Below, in pieces: positions 8,891 through 17,426 of a stretch of 64,000 nt of DNA. The translations under genes and the position numbers were made by a program. The DNA comes from Bin5 sp965200685 (GTDB lineage: Bacteria > Chloroflexota > Anaerolineae > Caldilineales > Caldilineaceae). Location: the NCBI GenBank assembly GCA_965200685.1, contig OZ241379.1, positions 1 to 64,000 of the forward strand, given 5' to 3'. The notes under the pieces were generated by a model. It was not told the origin of the DNA, ran no database searches, and saw only the letters and a program-made list of their open reading frames with translations. Every line of letters begins with the position of its first letter. Position 1 is the first letter of the stretch.

Positions 8891-8912
8891 AGTTTTTCAC
8901 CCTGTACGTGTC

Positions 8913-8928
8913 GTGGCCTGTTGGCCAC
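8913..8928. repeat. Short GTGGCC/GGCCAC hairpin
   Basis: GTGGCC-TGTT-GGCCAC sits in the gap between the permease and PhyH genes. Nearly the same element (GTGGCC-TGTG-GGCCAC, followed by TG) recurs at 9897-9912 in the next gap of the same operon, so it is probably a small intergenic repeat. Confidence 0.4.
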
Positions 8929-8933
8929 TGGAG

Positions 8934-9821
8934 TTAGCCTTTGACGCCGGAAACGACGATACCCTGTACGAAGTAACGTTGAGCAAAGAAGAACAGAAGA
9001 ATCGTCGGCAAGACACCCAAAATCGAAGCGGCCATTAAGGCCTGCATATTGTTGGTCATGTGTCCTTCAAATAGACGTAGACCGAGAGCAACCGTAAAGT
9101 TGGGGACACCCTGAATATAAATGAGCGGATAGAGGAAATCGTTCCATTGGTATGTGACCATAAAGATCAGGACGACACCGAGGGCGGGCAGGCTCAGGGG
9201 AAGATGGATGCGCCAAAAAAGGCTGATGGGGTTGCAGCCATCGATCAGGGCCGAATCGTCCAGTTCCTTCGGAATTGTCATGAAGAATTGGCGCATCAGA
9301 AAGACATAAAAAGCCGGGGCAAACCAGTTCGGAACAACCAGCGGCAGGTATGTGCCGATCCAGCCAAGCTGTACAAAGAGCAGGTAGGTCGGAACGAGGC
9401 GCACCTGCTCGGGTAAAATCATCGTCGCCAGGACAACCACAAAGAGGAAATCTCGTAGGGGAAAGCGCAGCCGGGCAAAGCTGAACCCCACCACGGAGGC
9501 GGAGAGTGCTGTACCAATGGCACTTGCCACGGCAACCAAGGCACTATTGAGGAAAAACCTGGCGAAAGGGAAGACAGCAAAGGGCGTGCGGAAATGATGC
9601 CATTCAAACTGTTCAGGCCACCATTCGGGCGGGAAGAGGTAGACCTGCGTTGTGGGCATGACAGAAGTACGCAACATCCAGTAAAAGGGAATGGCAAAGA
9701 TCACGCCACCAAGAATGACTGCAGCGTACAGGAAAATTCGATACAGCAATTCAATGAGATTGCTTCCCCGAAAGCGTTCCAGCGGTTGTACTGCTGTTCT
9801 CGTTTGGACAGTCGTTGCCAT
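8934..9821 (-). CDS. Carbohydrate ABC transporter permease, MalG/UgpE type
   Basis: A 295-residue inner-membrane permease with about six hydrophobic segments. The cytoplasmic EAA loop reads ELDDSALIDGCNPISLFWRI at about residue 195, where the coupling helix meets the ATPase. It ends in the subfamily's typical YFVQGIVVSGVKG. The ATG at 9821 has GCAGGAGT upstream. It forms a pair with the permease at 9925 and the binding protein at 10959. There is no ATPase gene nearby, as is common for CUT1 sugar importers that share an MsmX/UgpC-like ATPase. Confidence 0.92.
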   Translation of the reverse strand: MATTVQTRTAVQPLERFRGSNLIELLYRIFLYAAVILGGVIFAIPFYWMLRTSVMPTTQVYLFPPEWWPEQFEWHHFRTPFAVFPFARFFLNSALVAVASAIGTALSASVVGFSFARLRFPLRDFLFVVVLATMILPEQVRLVPTYLLFVQLGWIGTYLPLVVPNWFAPAFYVFLMRQFFMTIPKELDDSALIDGCNPISLFWRIHLPLSLPALGVVLIFMVTYQWNDFLYPLIYIQGVPNFTVALGLRLFEGHMTNNMQALMAASILGVLPTILLFFFAQRYFVQGIVVSGVKG

Positions 9822-9896
9822 AAAGTACTCCTGCGCGTAGATACTGCCACAGCTCTTTCATGTTCTCTGAGCTGACGAAATTGTGCAAATGCCCAC

Positions 9897-9912
9897 GTGG
9901 CCTGTGGGCCAC
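9897..9912. repeat. Short GTGGCC/GGCCAC hairpin, second copy
   Basis: GTGGCC-TGTG-GGCCAC lies in the gap between the two permease genes. It matches the element at 8913-8928 except for the last loop base. Confidence 0.4.
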
Positions 9913-9924
9913 TGTCATGGGCGT

Positions 9925-10884
9925 TTAGACCCGCTCATAATGTACCCAGGATGATGCGCTGCGTAAGGCCAGAATCACAAAGACCAGCACGATGATAAAC
10001 AGTAACCAGGCTTGTGCTGAGGCATAGCCGAAATGGAAGTTCTGGAAGCCTGTATTGTAGATGTGTAACACCATGGTGAGGGTGGCGTTGTTCGGGCCCC
10101 CCTCGGTCATGACCAGGGCCTGGGTGAAAACCTGCCAGGAACCGATGATATTGAGGATCACATTAAAAAAGATCGTTGGCGTCAACAGCGGTAGCGTCAC
10201 CGCGAAGAAGCGGCGGAAGGAACTGGCCCCGTCAATTTGCGCGGCTTCATACAGAGAAGTCGGGATCCCGCGCAGGCCAGCCAGATAGATGAGCATGGCA
10301 CCGCCGGCCCCCCAGAACGCCATAATGATGATCGAGGGCAAAGCCCATTCCTGGCTAAAAAGCCAGCGAGGCGGGTCGATCCCATAGGGACGCAAAAGCG
10401 GGCCGAGGATAGAGTTCAGCAGGCCGATATCCGGCTGATAGAGCCATTTCCACAGGAGAGCGACTGCCACGCCGGACACGACCGACGGCAGGTAGTAGAC
10501 TGTGCGCCAGAAACTCTGCAAACGGATACCCTGGTTGAGCATCACCGCAATCAACAGGGCAAGGGCGGTATTCACTGGCACGACAGTAAAGCTGAAGATG
10601 GCTGTGTTTAGCAATGCTTTGCGTACAAGGCTGTCCCGCAGGACGTTCTGATACCATTTCAAGCCCACAAATGTCGTTTCTGTAAGAAAGTCCGTGCGAT
10701 ACAGGCCGATGATCAGGGAGGCGAGCATTGGGCCAACGGTAAAGACAATGAACCCGATGATCCAGGGCGATGCAAGCAGGTAACCATACCACGCTTCGCG
10801 GGTGGACGGTTTTATGGGCTTACGGCCCTGTTGCCACCATGAGAACATACCCTGTCCTGCTTGGCTTTGGCTGCTACTAGCCAT
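9925..10884 (-). CDS. Carbohydrate ABC transporter permease, MalF/UgpA type
   Basis: A 319-residue permease with six hydrophobic helices, starting after WYGYLLASPWIIGFIVFTVG. The EAA loop reads LYEAAQIDGASSFRRFFAVT near residue 220. An upstream GTG (10938) gives 18 more residues, but the ATG at 10884 has AAAGGA seven bases before it and leads directly into the usual hydrophilic N-terminus, so it is preferred. It pairs with the MalG-type permease and the binding protein of the same operon. Confidence 0.92.
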   Translation of the reverse strand: MASSSQSQAGQGMFSWWQQGRKPIKPSTREAWYGYLLASPWIIGFIVFTVGPMLASLIIGLYRTDFLTETTFVGLKWYQNVLRDSLVRKALLNTAIFSFTVVPVNTALALLIAVMLNQGIRLQSFWRTVYYLPSVVSGVAVALLWKWLYQPDIGLLNSILGPLLRPYGIDPPRWLFSQEWALPSIIIMAFWGAGGAMLIYLAGLRGIPTSLYEAAQIDGASSFRRFFAVTLPLLTPTIFFNVILNIIGSWQVFTQALVMTEGGPNNATLTMVLHIYNTGFQNFHFGYASAQAWLLFIIVLVFVILALRSASSWVHYERV

Positions 10885-10958
10885 GCTAGATTCCTTTACG
10901 CGGTCGAGAGTGATCTGTGGCGAGGAACGACTCACCACAGATCACGAGGCACTGGTAG

Positions 10959-12377
10959 TTAGCCCAGCTTATCCAGTTCTGCGCCTAGGTCTTCAATGTT
11001 GATTTCATCGCGATTAAAGCGCGTGGCTACATCCGCATGTTGGACGATCAGATCAACGGGTTTTTCACCGAGAAGCATCACCTGGTCAAAGGCTGGTGTC
11101 AGGATCTGGTTCTTTGTGATCAGATCTTGTGCGAACATCTCTTCGGGTCCGCCGATGTCTTGGGCAACCGAATCGGTGAAGACGGCCAGATTGATATCAT
11201 TGAATTTTTCATTCGCCGCCCGCATAATGTCCGCATATTCTGGCAGCAAGCTCTTGCGTGAAGGCTGTTTCTGTGCCCATGTGATATACAGACGCCCGTA
11301 CATTGGACTGGTCAGCCACTTCATGAGTTCCCAGGATTCATCCGGGTATGCCGTGCCCTTCCAGACCATTGTCCCATCCACGGACTGATGTGTTGTGGGG
11401 CCGGCCGGGCCATCGGGCATGGGGGCTACGTCCCAGCGGAAGGTGGCCCCATCTGCCTGTACACCTAGATTCCAGGGGCCGATTTCCATCAGTGCGACGC
11501 GCTGGCCGAGGAAGAGTTCGACCACACCCATACCGATATCTGCTCCATAGGCAAAGAGCGGTTCATCATGGATGATACTGTACATCCATTCCAGCGATTC
11601 AATGGCTTTGGGGTCATCGAGGCCACAATGGGTGTTGTCGTCGGGGTTGACCATATTGGCACCCCAACCGCGGATCCAGTACTGGGAGAGCCAATTTGCA
11701 TTTAGGCCATAGTTGGATGTTCCCCAGATTTGCGGCTGGGCGGTTGCATCGGCAATTTGACGTAGAAGATTCGTGTAATCTTCCCAGTTCCAAGCACCCC
11801 ATTCCTGCGGCGGGTAGTCAATACCCCGCTCGTCGAACATATCTTTGTTGAAATAGATGACCTGCGTACCGGTGAAGCGGGGCATCAGATGGATGTCACC
11901 GTCCAGTTGCCAGGGATCGAACTGGTTTTCGTAGTAGTCGTCCAAGTTTACTTCTGCAGCATCCCGGTCAATGTACGGCTGTAGGTTCAGGGTCTCGCCC
12001 TTCTGCATGAAGAACGTAGAGCTAGAACAGCACCATTCGGTCAAGTCCGGCGCGTTTCCTGCCACCATTGCACTCAGAGCACCTTCCCGGCGGTTGGCAC
12101 CCCCAGGATCCGGCAGGAATTCAACTTCAGTGTTCGGGTTGGCTTCTTGGAATTGGGGATAAAACTCTTTCCAGAGTTCTGCAATCCCAGCAGCCCGTTC
12201 CGGTTCCCGTGACTGATAGCGTAGATGAATGGTCTCGGCCATGGGCGCGTCATCACTCGCTGCATCGCTGGAGCCAGCCGGTGAAGCCGGAGGCGCACAC
12301 GCGGCCAGAAATGCAGTTGCGCCCACAGCGGACGACAGGCGCAAGAAATGCCGTCGGTTTACACGTTGTTCTCTCAT
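10959..12377 (-). CDS. Sugar ABC transporter substrate-binding lipoprotein
   Basis: A 472-residue extracellular solute-binding protein, family 1. The N-terminus combines a twin-arginine-like stretch (NRRHFLRLSSAV) with a lipobox (FLAAC, Cys27), so it is likely exported folded and lipid-anchored. The mature part begins with a low-complexity Ala/Ser/Asp linker, then the ligand-binding domain (MVAGNAPDLTEW, DMFDERGIDYPP, WNWEDYTNLL). It is the first gene of the importer operon. AAGGAG precedes the ATG, and a consensus promoter with an overlapping operator lies about 150 bp upstream. The ligand is probably a glycoside or oligosaccharide; the exact one is unknown. Confidence 0.9.
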   Translation of the reverse strand: MREQRVNRRHFLRLSSAVGATAFLAACAPPASPAGSSDAASDDAPMAETIHLRYQSREPERAAGIAELWKEFYPQFQEANPNTEVEFLPDPGGANRREGALSAMVAGNAPDLTEWCCSSSTFFMQKGETLNLQPYIDRDAAEVNLDDYYENQFDPWQLDGDIHLMPRFTGTQVIYFNKDMFDERGIDYPPQEWGAWNWEDYTNLLRQIADATAQPQIWGTSNYGLNANWLSQYWIRGWGANMVNPDDNTHCGLDDPKAIESLEWMYSIIHDEPLFAYGADIGMGVVELFLGQRVALMEIGPWNLGVQADGATFRWDVAPMPDGPAGPTTHQSVDGTMVWKGTAYPDESWELMKWLTSPMYGRLYITWAQKQPSRKSLLPEYADIMRAANEKFNDINLAVFTDSVAQDIGGPEEMFAQDLITKNQILTPAFDQVMLLGEKPVDLIVQHADVATRFNRDEINIEDLGAELDKLG

Positions 12378-12530
12378 TAGAATTGTTCTCCTTATGGTAT
12401 GTAAGAACGGTTGTATGTAGGATTGTAGCTAGTCCGCGGGGGCAGGAACTGGCCCATGCAGGACTCATCAAGTCATTTTTTAAGGAATGCTAGGTTTGAT
12501 ACGACCGAGGAAGTATCATTACGCGCGGTA

Positions 12531-12559
12531 ATTGTAAGCGTTTCTCAAAATCCTGTCAA
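12531..12559 (-). promoter_or_regulatory. Sigma-70-type promoter of the sugar importer operon
   Basis: On the minus strand TTGACA (12559-12554) and TACAAT (12536-12531) are separated by exactly 17 bp. Transcription would start near 12524, leaving about 147 bp of leader before the binding-protein ATG. The -35 is a perfect consensus and the -10 has five of six matches. The remainder of the 350-bp divergent gap (12378-12727) shows no gene. Confidence 0.65.
12532..12548. promoter_or_regulatory. Putative LacI-family operator
   Basis: TTGTAAGCGTTTCTCAA contains the core AARCGYTT (AAGCGTTT) with a central CG, typical of LacI/CcpA-family operators, and a TTG...CAA frame. It overlaps the -10 box and spacer of the importer promoter, the right place for repression. 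No LacI gene lies in the window, so the regulator would be encoded elsewhere. Confidence 0.45.
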
Positions 12560-12727
12560 AATTCGATCAGAATTATGGGAAACCCTTGTCTGCATCAGGA
12601 TTTTTGTTTTGCCGCCACTTTTTGATATGGTGTATTCGACAATTCCCATAAGCAGTGCTTAACTGCAGGTACTGGCCACATCGTACTGCCTAGATCTTCG
12701 TCCGCAACCTACCCGGAGAGACTCCAT

Positions 12728-13771
12728 ATGAACGAACAGCCTGCTATTTTCAATGTTGTCTTGGTCGGCTGCGGTGGTATCTGCCGCGCTTGGCTAAGCC
12801 ATGCAGCCTTCCGTCCCGATATCCGCTTTGTCGGTCTCGTTGATCTTTTCCCTGAAGCGGCCGCGCGTGTCCAAGAACAGTTCGGCCTGACCGATGCCAA
12901 GGTCGGCACGGACTTGGGCCACATGCTTGAGGAGACCGGGGCCGATGTGGTCTTTGATTGCACAGTCCCAGCAGCGCACAAGTCCGTTGTGATGACAGCT
13001 CTGGCCCAGGGCTGCCATGTCCTCGGTGAGAAGCCCATGGCTGAGTCCATGTCCGATGCGGCCACCATGTTGGACGCGGCTCTCCACAGCGGGAGAACCT
13101 ATGCCGTGATCCAAAACCGCCGCTACCTGAATGGGATTGTGCGTTATCGCAATCTGCTGCAGTGCGGGGCTATCGGCCCGCTGACAACGCTGAATGCCGA
13201 TTTCTATCTCGCTCCCCATTTCGGCGGCTTCCGGGATGAGATGGACCATGTGCTGCTACTTGATATGGCGATCCATTCCTTTGACCAGGCTCGTTTCATC
13301 TCCGGCACGGACCCGCTGAGTGTCTACTGCCATGAGTGGAATCCGGCCGCTTCTTGGTTTGCTCATGGCGCGTCGGCCCAGTGTATTTACGAGATGACCG
13401 ATGGGGTCATCTTTAACTACCGGGGGAGCTGGTGTGCCCAAGGGTTGCCCACGGCCTGGGCATGTGAATGGCGGGCCATAGGCCAGCAAGGATCAGCTCT
13501 CTGGGATGGTGAAGATGACATCCGAGCCGAGCGGGTCGTCGGCCCGCGTGAGGGCTTCTTCTGGAACACGGAAGCGGTCGAGCCATCAGAGGCTGCCCAA
13601 CTGGCCCATACCAACCATGCCGGGGTCATCCATGAGTTCATGGAGTCCCTGAAAGGGGATGGCATCCCCCAGACGATCTGCACGGACAATGTGAAAAGCC
13701 TGGCCATGGTCCTGGCTGCGGTAGAAAGCGCAGAGACCGGAAAGAAGGTGAAGATCGAGTACCCACAGTAA
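12728..13771 (+). CDS. Gfo/Idh/MocA family oxidoreductase
   Basis: A 347-residue NAD(P)-dependent oxidoreductase of the type that acts on sugars or inositols. The N-terminal Rossmann fold has VVLVGCGGICRAW, and the family's catalytic Lys lies in HVLGEKPMAESMSDA near residue 102. The C-terminal domain contains DMAIHSFDQARFI. The ATG follows CCCGGAGAGACTCCAT. It is transcribed divergently from the sugar importer, so a role in catabolism of the imported sugar is a reasonable inference. The exact substrate cannot be told. Confidence 0.88.
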   Translation: MNEQPAIFNVVLVGCGGICRAWLSHAAFRPDIRFVGLVDLFPEAAARVQEQFGLTDAKVGTDLGHMLEETGADVVFDCTVPAAHKSVVMTALAQGCHVLGEKPMAESMSDAATMLDAALHSGRTYAVIQNRRYLNGIVRYRNLLQCGAIGPLTTLNADFYLAPHFGGFRDEMDHVLLLDMAIHSFDQARFISGTDPLSVYCHEWNPAASWFAHGASAQCIYEMTDGVIFNYRGSWCAQGLPTAWACEWRAIGQQGSALWDGEDDIRAERVVGPREGFFWNTEAVEPSEAAQLAHTNHAGVIHEFMESLKGDGIPQTICTDNVKSLAMVLAAVESAETGKKVKIEYPQ

Positions 13772-13785
13772 AGGAACGTATGCGT

Positions 13786-14448
13786 CTATCCCAGTGTTAC
13801 GATCCCTGTGGGTGCCTGTAGCCGTGCGGAGATGGCTGGGGCCGGCCCTGTTGTCACAGTGATATCAATGTGCAGTGCCTCCAGCATCATCTGTATTTCG
13901 GCAGGGCGTGGGTGGGCCAGGGTCAGTTCAAGCAACTGCACTCCTTGGGCCGAGGATGTAGCCGGATGGGGTGTATGCGCTCCCCATTCGATCAGAAATG
14001 GCACCAGGCCATCGCCGGGCGGTGGCCAAGCACCCCGCCTGGCCTCTGGCCATCTGAGCGAGCGCCAGCGTAGATGGACACCATCTGGCCGCAGGCGAGC
14101 CCCCTCCACCACGACACCGGGGTCGTAACCGGCCGCGCGGGCGGCCAACATCACCGTTTCAAGGTGAGCAGATGCCGCCCATGTCACCAGCTTGGGACGT
14201 TGCAGATGATTCAACCCAAACGAGAGGGGGCGGGAACGCGCTTGGCTGGCCTGGGTCGGGTCCGCTGCGATGATCTCTAGGTAGCAGGTGTCGCCTAGGG
14301 CTAACAACGCGTTATGGGTTCCATAGGGATGCCGGCCACCCTCGGAAGGCCGTACGCCCAAGCGAGCTGTCAACTCTTCTACCGCCTCTGCTAGGTCGGG
14401 CACTGCATAGACGAGATGATCCGGGGATAAGGGCATGGTTTTCTTCAT
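13786..14448 (-). CDS. VOC/glyoxalase-like domain protein
   Basis: About 220 residues from the ATG at 14448. An in-frame start at 14496 would overlap the upstream gene by 46 bp, whereas 14448 lies just after that gene's stop; 14436 is also possible. The region LSPDHLVYAVPDLAEAVEEL and GTHNALLALGDTCYLEIIA is typical of glyoxalase-like VOC proteins (the PF13468 type), which hold a metal through His/Glu residues. The substrate is unknown. It runs convergently with the oxidoreductase at 12728, 14 bp apart. Confidence 0.75.
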   Translation of the reverse strand: MKKTMPLSPDHLVYAVPDLAEAVEELTARLGVRPSEGGRHPYGTHNALLALGDTCYLEIIAADPTQASQARSRPLSFGLNHLQRPKLVTWAASAHLETVMLAARAAGYDPGVVVEGARLRPDGVHLRWRSLRWPEARRGAWPPPGDGLVPFLIEWGAHTPHPATSSAQGVQLLELTLAHPRPAEIQMMLEALHIDITVTTGPAPAISARLQAPTGIVTLG

Positions 14449-14450
14449 TG

Positions 14451-15014
14451 TTAGAACACTTTTGACGAATATTTGTGCTTTCGTGCGCGCAGCCATGAGT
14501 GTAAATCAAATCCAGAATTTCGGAGAATATACGTGTAGGCCTGATCACCTACCAACACGTCCCATCCGCTATTTCTACAGGAAGTGAGGGCAGATGGCAG
14601 GTTATCATTTCGTAGGATCAGCATGACCGGCCTGAATCCAAGCTGACGTAGTCTGGCCCCATATTGTCTGAATTTCTTCAAGGTTCCTGCATCCCCTGAG
14701 CCAATTCTGTACTTCGTGTCGATTGCATCTTGCGCGATGATAAGATCGCAGAGTTCATCGGCTCCTTCTCGGATAGCATTGCCAAAGGCGTTGTGGCTCT
14801 CTCGAAACAGTTCTGTGATGAGATGTTGCCAACACATACCCAGTTCTCTGCCCCAGTATTGTTTGTTTCTAGCTTTTTCCGCTTGGGTCAATCCGAATAC
14901 AAGCATCAAATCATCTACTTCTTCAGATTCTTTGCCAAATTCTTTTGTTGCAAATGACTCGCTGTACTGCTTAAGTATATTTTCTAGAGAGTCTTCAGGT
15001 ATATGATCGTTCAT
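14451..15014 (-). CDS. Type II restriction endonuclease, probably ApaLI-like
   Basis: A 187-residue protein. A longer frame begins at 15071, but the ATG at 15014 overlaps the methyltransferase stop by four bases (ATGA), the expected coupling. A PD-(D/E)xK-like active site is visible: Asp90 in ELCDLII, then Asp99-Thr-Lys101 in AIDTKYRIGSGDAG. The region KQYWGRELGMCWQHLI is reminiscent of the ApaLI family, which cuts GTGCAC, but this is from memory of the family. The base composition is clearly more AT-rich than the neighbours, in keeping with horizontal transfer. Its pairing with a DNA methyltransferase strongly supports a restriction role. Confidence 0.7.
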   Translation of the reverse strand: MNDHIPEDSLENILKQYSESFATKEFGKESEEVDDLMLVFGLTQAEKARNKQYWGRELGMCWQHLITELFRESHNAFGNAIREGADELCDLIIAQDAIDTKYRIGSGDAGTLKKFRQYGARLRQLGFRPVMLILRNDNLPSALTSCRNSGWDVLVGDQAYTYILRNSGFDLHSWLRARKHKYSSKVF

Positions 15015-16384
15015 GTGGCTATTGGTTTCTGTAACACAACAACAGTGTCGTGCTTGATCGTACCTGCCCAAGCTACAGTACGAGGTATGTTTAATTTACG
15101 ATTCTTTAACAAGAGGTGGAATCTGAATAGCTCGTGAAAACCGACCTCTGCTGCAAAGTCTGCCAATAGGGAAGCAATCGGGAGGTTTACTCCGCAAATT
15201 GTGCTCTGGTCGCCTACAGAAAAGCAATAGTATCCGCCAGGGCGTATCGTTAAGAAGCTGCTTACGAAATGCTCTTTCATAGCAGTAAAGAATTGGTATA
15301 CGACTCGTGCTCGAAGTGCATTTTGTCCTTTGCTTGCCTGATATTTTCGAGCTAAATATATCTCCTCTATAAGCGGGTCAAGCTCTGGATGTCCTGTCCA
15401 CCCTAACTCTTTGTATTGAGCACTAGGGATTCTCTCGCTGCCGATTTCTTGAGAATATAGTTCTAGTCTTTCCGTGTTATTCTTAACCAACCCAAGCCAA
15501 TGTAATTCAAATTTTGAAGCCCAGACATAATCAATCGCATTCACATAGGGAGGCGAAGTCACGATGGCATCGCACATTCCATTTCCATCAATCGAACGTG
15601 CGTCCTGCGAATGGTGCTCTGCAACGGGTACAGATGAGAGATCCACTTCATTGTTCCATTCATCTAATGCTGCAGCAGCCTTTCTTACATATATCTCGAA
15701 ATATGTATACACATCAGAACGTGACCGCTGGGGGATTTTCTCAATATGAGCACGGCGAGCCGCAAGTAGCATAGCATCATTCATGTTTGAACATTTTCGA
15801 ACAGTTGATGCAAATGCTAACCAGAGAACCGGTTGTACGGTCTCAATACTGTTCTGAATAAGTTTCCGAAGAATTTCAAGCCCTTCTTGGACAGGTTTCT
15901 GAAACCAGAAGTCCTTATTAGAAAAATCAACGGTTTGCGCTCCTGGTTTTTCACGTACTGCTCGTTTAAGGATCTGTTTGGTTTCAATGAGGATTTGGGT
16001 TGGAGAGAAATGGTTTGTCTTAACACGACATATCAAACGACTCAGCGGATGATAATCTAGCCAAGAGGCAGAGGCTCCATACCTGAGAGATTCAATAATT
16101 GTCGTGCCTGCACCAGCAAAAGGATCTAACACCGTATAGGATCGCGAAGCATATTTTCGTAAGAACCAACGAGGAATTTCCGGGATCGTTTTGGCAGGTT
16201 GAAATCCCAATGAATAGATTCTTGGTGGTGGTGTCCGGCGGATGGAGATGTACGAATTGAGGGGCAAGTCTAGCGGGATTTCTCCGTCAATGTACAGATA
16301 GGGAAATGAATGTTTCTGCGCTGAAAGCCTGTCTTTGGTTGTTCCGTTGGGTTGGTCGATATGTAAAAGTTGCTTGGCTTCCAT
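15011..16384 (-). CDS. Site-specific DNA methyltransferase (SPPY type)
   Basis: A 457-residue amino-methyltransferase. The AdoMet-binding motif I is DPFAGAGTT (residues 87-95) and the catalytic motif IV is TSPPY (277-280 for SPPY), the form usual in N4-cytosine and some N6-adenine enzymes. GGAG six bases before the ATG at 16384 fixes this start; longer frames to 16462 lack such a site. It protects the host from the endonuclease encoded just downstream. Codon use is AT-rich, unlike the flanks. The recognition site cannot be read from sequence. Confidence 0.88.
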   Translation of the reverse strand: MEAKQLLHIDQPNGTTKDRLSAQKHSFPYLYIDGEIPLDLPLNSYISIRRTPPPRIYSLGFQPAKTIPEIPRWFLRKYASRSYTVLDPFAGAGTTIIESLRYGASASWLDYHPLSRLICRVKTNHFSPTQILIETKQILKRAVREKPGAQTVDFSNKDFWFQKPVQEGLEILRKLIQNSIETVQPVLWLAFASTVRKCSNMNDAMLLAARRAHIEKIPQRSRSDVYTYFEIYVRKAAAALDEWNNEVDLSSVPVAEHHSQDARSIDGNGMCDAIVTSPPYVNAIDYVWASKFELHWLGLVKNNTERLELYSQEIGSERIPSAQYKELGWTGHPELDPLIEEIYLARKYQASKGQNALRARVVYQFFTAMKEHFVSSFLTIRPGGYYCFSVGDQSTICGVNLPIASLLADFAAEVGFHELFRFHLLLKNRKLNIPRTVAWAGTIKHDTVVVLQKPIAT

Positions 16385-16444
16385 GTTCATCTCCAAATCG
16401 AACGTATGGTTGTCATGATCTTCTTGGAAGGTAATAGTGTACTG

Positions 16445-16451
16445 TATAATA
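16445..16451. promoter_or_regulatory. Overlapping divergent -10 boxes
   Basis: The plus strand has a perfect TATAAT (16445-16450) for the PhyH gene. The minus strand reads TATTAT (16451-16446) for the methyltransferase. The -35 boxes are weak (TTGGAA, 15 bp spacing, on the plus strand). Polymerases on the two sides would compete, which could link expression of the two units. Confidence 0.4.
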
Positions 16452-16564
16452 CCCGAAATCACGAAACCTGCGCTGTATGTACAGTGGGTTTCTGGACAAG
16501 GAAAGTATGCAGGTCGGTGTTTCCTGCACCGACAAAACCAGCCAATTTCTCAACAGGAGCAATC

Positions 16565-17401
16565 ATGTCTACAGATGTGCTGCAACCGACCGCTAGTGAG
16601 ATCTTCCTATTTGATCTGCGGGGCTATCTCTTCTTAGAAAATGCCCTCAGCACGGCAGAAGTCGCGGCCTGTAATGCCGAGGTTGACGACATCCTGCCAT
16701 TGGCAATAGGCCAATGGGCAGGTTATATCCACGGCCATCAGTTCGGTACGGATGATGGCCTCAATCTGCAACAGATTTATGAGGCGGGCCCGGCCTTTGA
16801 GAATCTGATCGATCATCCGGCCTGGGTCGAAAAGTTGAAATTTTTTGTCGGCGGCGAAGGTACATTTGATTACAAGCATGGCCCCCTGTTTATTGATGAG
16901 AATTTCGTCAATCTGCGAGGACCGGGTGAGGCTATCGGCATCCATTCCGGCGGCCATGCCGGTTCAAAGCGCAATCAGTTTCGCTTCCACGCCGGGCGTT
17001 TTATGAATGGTCAGGTCAATCTGCTCATCGCGCTCACGGATATCGGCCCAGGGGATGGGGCCACAATGCTGATCCCTGGCAGCCACAAGTCCAACTTTCC
17101 ACCACCCAACTACGACGACCATACCATTGGGGTTGGTGGTTCAGCTGACGCGGTGGTCGCTGCGGAGGAAGTGTATATGAAGGCCGGCGATGCGCTGCTC
17201 TTCACCGATACCATCTGCCATGGCTCCGCCCGACGCACTAGCCCCCATGATCGCCGCATTGTCGTCTACCGCTATGGGCCATCATGGGGTTTCTTCCGTC
17301 ATGGCTACCGTCCATCGCCGGAACTGCTGGCCCGGCTCACCCCCGCCCGCCGCCAGATCGTATGGCCCCACGATGTGATGGAGCGGAAACCACAGAAATA
17401 A
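16565..17401 (+). CDS. Phytanoyl-CoA dioxygenase family protein
   Basis: A 278-residue PhyH-type protein starting at the ATG at 16565, with AGGAG five bases upstream. Landmarks are FDLRGYLFLENALS, NLRGPGEAIGIHSGGHAG (His127), DIGPGDGATMLIPGSHKSN, AGDALLFTDTICHGSARRTS (His219) and Arg in DRRIVVYRYGPS. As in the paralogue at 8000, the first motif is H-S-G rather than H-x-D. Similar proteins are numerous in marine and sponge-associated bacteria. The substrate is unknown. It is transcribed away from the restriction-modification genes and converges on the LRR gene. Confidence 0.85.
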   Translation: MSTDVLQPTASEIFLFDLRGYLFLENALSTAEVAACNAEVDDILPLAIGQWAGYIHGHQFGTDDGLNLQQIYEAGPAFENLIDHPAWVEKLKFFVGGEGTFDYKHGPLFIDENFVNLRGPGEAIGIHSGGHAGSKRNQFRFHAGRFMNGQVNLLIALTDIGPGDGATMLIPGSHKSNFPPPNYDDHTIGVGGSADAVVAAEEVYMKAGDALLFTDTICHGSARRTSPHDRRIVVYRYGPSWGFFRHGYRPSPELLARLTPARRQIVWPHDVMERKPQK

Positions 17402-17426
17402 ACATCATCCTGACGGACACTTCTTT

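Noticed and set aside
8934..12377. ATPase subunit for the sugar importers
   Set aside because: No Walker A/LSGGQ gene accompanies either importer; the only ABC ATPases in the window are the exporter halves at 54811-58445.
16370..16564. Longer N-terminus for the PhyH protein at 16565
   Set aside because: The extension overlaps the methyltransferase start and promoter and has no family similarity; AGGAG before 16565 settles the start.
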